Shown here: positions 24,275 to 25,797 of the stretch, piece after piece
Position numbering within the stretch: the first letter of the stretch is position 1
Layout of the letters: the number at the start of each line of letters is the position of its first letter
Source of the DNA: an uncultured Sutterella sp.
GTDB taxonomy: Bacteria > Pseudomonadota > Gammaproteobacteria > Burkholderiales > Burkholderiaceae_F
Reading direction: 5' to 3'
NCBI GenBank assembly: GCA_905202595.1
Contig: CAJKSP010000034.1
Coordinates: 1 to 25,797 of the forward strand
DNA length: 25,797 bases
Notes under the pieces: generated by a model
Databases searched by the model: none
What the model was told of the DNA's origin: nothing
What the model saw: the letters and a program-made list of their open reading frames with translations, nothing else
Position numbers and translations under genes: made by a program

Positions 24275-25126
24275 CTAGTCGGCGTCAACAGCATTCGGCA
24301 GCGCGATGATGCAGCCTGCCCGAGCGCGTGCGGAAGTGAGGCGAAGCACGCAGTAGCGAGCGCCTGTCTGCGAGGCGACGGCAGTGCCGAGGAGCTGACC
24401 TGCCGCCGTCAGAACGGGGTAGCTGCGGCCGGCCTCGATGGCGCCGCGGCTGTCGATGCAGTAGAGCAGCGTGTCGTCGCCGTCAGACTTGGCGTGATAG
24501 ACCCGCAGGAAGCCGTTGTCAGCAAAGATTTTGGTGAGCCAACGCAGCAGAAGCTGGTACCCTGCGGCGGCGACAAGCGCCACGATGAGGGCTCGGATGG
24601 CGAAGCCGAGCGGATTCCAGTCCAACAGACGCCGGATGATGGAGGGACTGTGAGCGGCAAGCTCTTCGCTGCTTGGATAAATTTCAATTCGCCAGGGATC
24701 CAGCGTCAGCGTATGGCCGTTGGTGAGCGTCGCCGTGGCGGTATAGGCGCTGCCGGCAGCCGGCGGCAAAATCATGAGCGTGGCGTGCCAGCGGTAGCCG
24801 AAGAGAGGCGTGCGCTTGACGATCTCTACTGAATTGACGGCAACGTGCGCCGCGTCGGGCTCGATGTCAAGAGAAAGTCGGGCGCGTCCGGATGCTGCAG
24901 CTTGGGCTTCGGGCGAATCTGGGAGCGTGCCGGAAATTTCAAAGGGCACGTTGGCCGTGACGGCGATGGTATTTGCCGGCTGGGAAAGGCTGGCATAGAG
25001 CGCGTCGATCGAAGAAAGCGTTCCTGCAACGAGCGCTGCGCCAAGCGCTGCGGCAAGACAGCGCTTGGCTAAGCGCAGCCCAGCCGTATAAGCCGGCAGC
25101 TGAGACGAGAGGCGTTCGGAGGACAC
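24275..25126 (-). CDS. Unrecognised membrane protein with two transmembrane segments
   Basis: I do not recognise this 283-residue protein. A hydrophobic segment at about 23-40 is followed by about 130 residues likely outside the cytoplasm, with beta-rich sequence (NTIAVTANVPFEISGTL; TATATLTNGHTLTLDPW). A second segment lies at about 173-198 (PLGFAIRALIVALVAAAGYQ). The C-terminal 85 residues would be cytoplasmic and end in ALPNAVDAD. I place the start at a GTG because AAGGAAG (25135-25141) precedes it by eight bases. The frame is open 80 codons further up to an ATG, but that stretch is Arg/Ser-rich and has no ribosome site. There is no other ATG start before the first helix. Coding bias is host-like. 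It lies upstream of the rRNA promoters, on the opposite strand. Confidence 0.65.
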   Translation of the reverse strand: MSSERLSSQLPAYTAGLRLAKRCLAAALGAALVAGTLSSIDALYASLSQPANTIAVTANVPFEISGTLPDSPEAQAAASGRARLSLDIEPDAAHVAVNSVEIVKRTPLFGYRWHATLMILPPAAGSAYTATATLTNGHTLTLDPWRIEIYPSSEELAAHSPSIIRRLLDWNPLGFAIRALIVALVAAAGYQLLLRWLTKIFADNGFLRVYHAKSDGDDTLLYCIDSRGAIEAGRSYPVLTAAGQLLGTAVASQTGARYCVLRLTSARARAGCIIALPNAVDAD

Positions 25127-25504
25127 AGCGGAAGCTTCCTTGACTAAATGACGAGGCCCGTTTGCAAAAGCGAAGAGCTGGCCGTCGATGGGGATGAATG
25201 CCGGCCGCGTAGATATAAGGCGGCGAGACCGGCTTGCAGCGACCGCATGCGGCGCGATGAGCTTTGGAGCCACCTGATTGTAGGAGCCGGGTGAAAGGCG
25301 GCCTTCTTCACGGATTTGGGTAGTCTTCCTAGGTCGAAGTGATAATGCGCAAGGTGCTGGGCGCACGTCTCAGATGCGCTCAAGCTCGCTAGGCTTTTTG
25401 CCGTATAAGCCGTGAATCTCGCTGCCTCTCAGCTGAGAGGAGGACGGCTGGCGCCGAACGGAAGGCTGCAACGGCGCGAGAAGAACGGCAAATCAAGAGA
25501 ACTC
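25127..25504. other. Intergenic region before the rRNA promoters
   Basis: No gene is supported here other than a possible N-terminal extension of the gene at 24275-25126. A perfect 16-base palindrome lies at 25425-25440 and a GCCGTATAAGCCG motif at 25400-25412, also present at 25083-25095. Confidence 0.4.
25425..25440. repeat. Perfect 16-base palindrome upstream of the rRNA promoters
   Basis: CCTCTCAGCTGAGAGG reads the same on both strands. It is about 65 bases before the -35 box of the first rRNA promoter, a distance at which activator sites such as Fis sites lie, although the sequence is not Fis-like. Confidence 0.35.
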
Positions 25505-25533
25505 TTGACAATCAGAATTGGTTTGTGCATAAT
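25505..25533 (+). promoter_or_regulatory. First tandem sigma70 promoter (P1) of the rRNA operon
   Basis: TTGACA (25505-25510), a 17-base spacer and CATAAT (25528-25533) form a near-consensus promoter. The sequence upstream is A-rich. Confidence 0.9.
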
Positions 25534-25636
25534 ACGCAACCTCGCTGCTCGATACGGCGAGACAAAAAAAGCGAAGCGGCAGCGATGCCGCGGAGCAGTT
25601 AAGAAGAAGCGCTGAAAAATATTTCAACACTGCCTC

Positions 25637-25665
25637 TTGACAAACAGAATTGAGTTATGTAAGAT
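25637..25665 (+). promoter_or_regulatory. Second tandem sigma70 promoter (P2) of the rRNA operon
   Basis: TTGACA (25637-25642), a 17-base spacer and TAAGAT (25660-25665). The first 23 bases match P1 at 19 positions. An A/T run at 25614-25625 lies where an UP element would sit. Confidence 0.88.
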
Positions 25666-25676
25666 TTCAATTCTGC

Positions 25677-25797
25677 GCTGAACGAAACGTTCAGCAAGCG
25701 ATCTTTAAAAATTCGATTCAACGAACCGATAAGCGTGAACGGCGAAGCTTGAAGCAGCGTCCGCAAGGGTGCACAAAAAGCTTACGAAGTTCGCGCT
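25677..25797 (+). ncRNA. rRNA operon leader with boxB-like hairpin and boxA-like element (16S gene beyond the edge)
   Basis: A perfect 8-bp hairpin with AAA loop (25677-25695) is followed at once by GCGATCTTTAAAAATT (25698-25713), which resembles boxA of bacterial rRNA antitermination sites. The order boxB then boxA is that of rrn leaders. The next stretch, with ACCGATAAGCGTG, resembles leaders in front of 16S genes in Burkholderiales. The mature 16S 5' end is not reached in this window. The assignment rests on promoter strength and leader structure. Confidence 0.75.

Noticed and set aside
25412..25615. 67-codon frame across the first rRNA promoter
   Set aside because: It overlaps a near-consensus promoter, has no ribosome site and is composed of Arg/Lys/Ala without pattern.

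Overview
The window looks like chromosomal DNA from a GC-rich Gram-negative proteobacterium. The best guess is a betaproteobacterium of the order Burkholderiales, possibly Sutterellaceae. This rests on gene content (yggX, hrpA, prlC, pbpG, thpR, class 2 pyrD), a FixL/FixJ-like two-component pair, an initiator tRNA with the C1:A72 mismatch, and a leader at the right edge that resembles a betaproteobacterial rRNA leader. The genus is inferred, not shown.

Layout, left to right. The 5' end of xth (exonuclease III, minus) enters from the left edge. A 418-base gap separates it from argF (plus), which has its own terminator. On the minus strand follow prlC (oligopeptidase A, M3 zinc peptidase) and folD. 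Next, also minus, come a FixJ/NarL-like response regulator (5106-6005), an AT-rich gene for an OLD-family ATPase with a TOPRIM domain (6304-7680), and a PAS-containing sensor histidine kinase (7813-10344). The kinase and regulator look like one operon split by the OLD gene, which has the composition of a recent import. rpiA (plus) follows, behind a leader with a perfect 29-nt inverted repeat. A second AT-rich gene, a phosphoethanolamine-transferase-type inner-membrane enzyme (minus), lies between two long hairpins, and yggX follows.

The second half holds a long hrpA (DEAH RNA helicase with an extended disordered N-terminus) and pbpG (periplasmic peptidoglycan hydrolase with a very basic linker). 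Convergent to these is a membrane Fe-S oxidoreductase (NarI-like membrane part, two 4Fe-4S motifs, two CCG domains) of the type that takes electrons from ETF to quinone. A tRNA-fMet gene with a near-consensus promoter and its own terminator comes next, then pyrD, thpR, an unrecognised two-span membrane protein with a GTG start, and two tandem near-identical sigma70 promoters feeding a boxB/boxA leader. A 16S rRNA gene should begin just beyond the right edge.

Most genes are housekeeping: arginine and pyrimidine synthesis, C1-folate, pentose phosphate, Fe-S protection, mRNA turnover, cell-wall remodelling and translation. The two AT-rich genes, OLD (likely phage defence) and the phosphoethanolamine transferase (likely envelope modification), are the accessory part. 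I found no CRISPR array, no transposase and no complete undescribed system. The strongest leads are the OLD insertion between kinase and regulator and the consistent use of pyrimidine-rich, Shine-Dalgarno-less translation starts.
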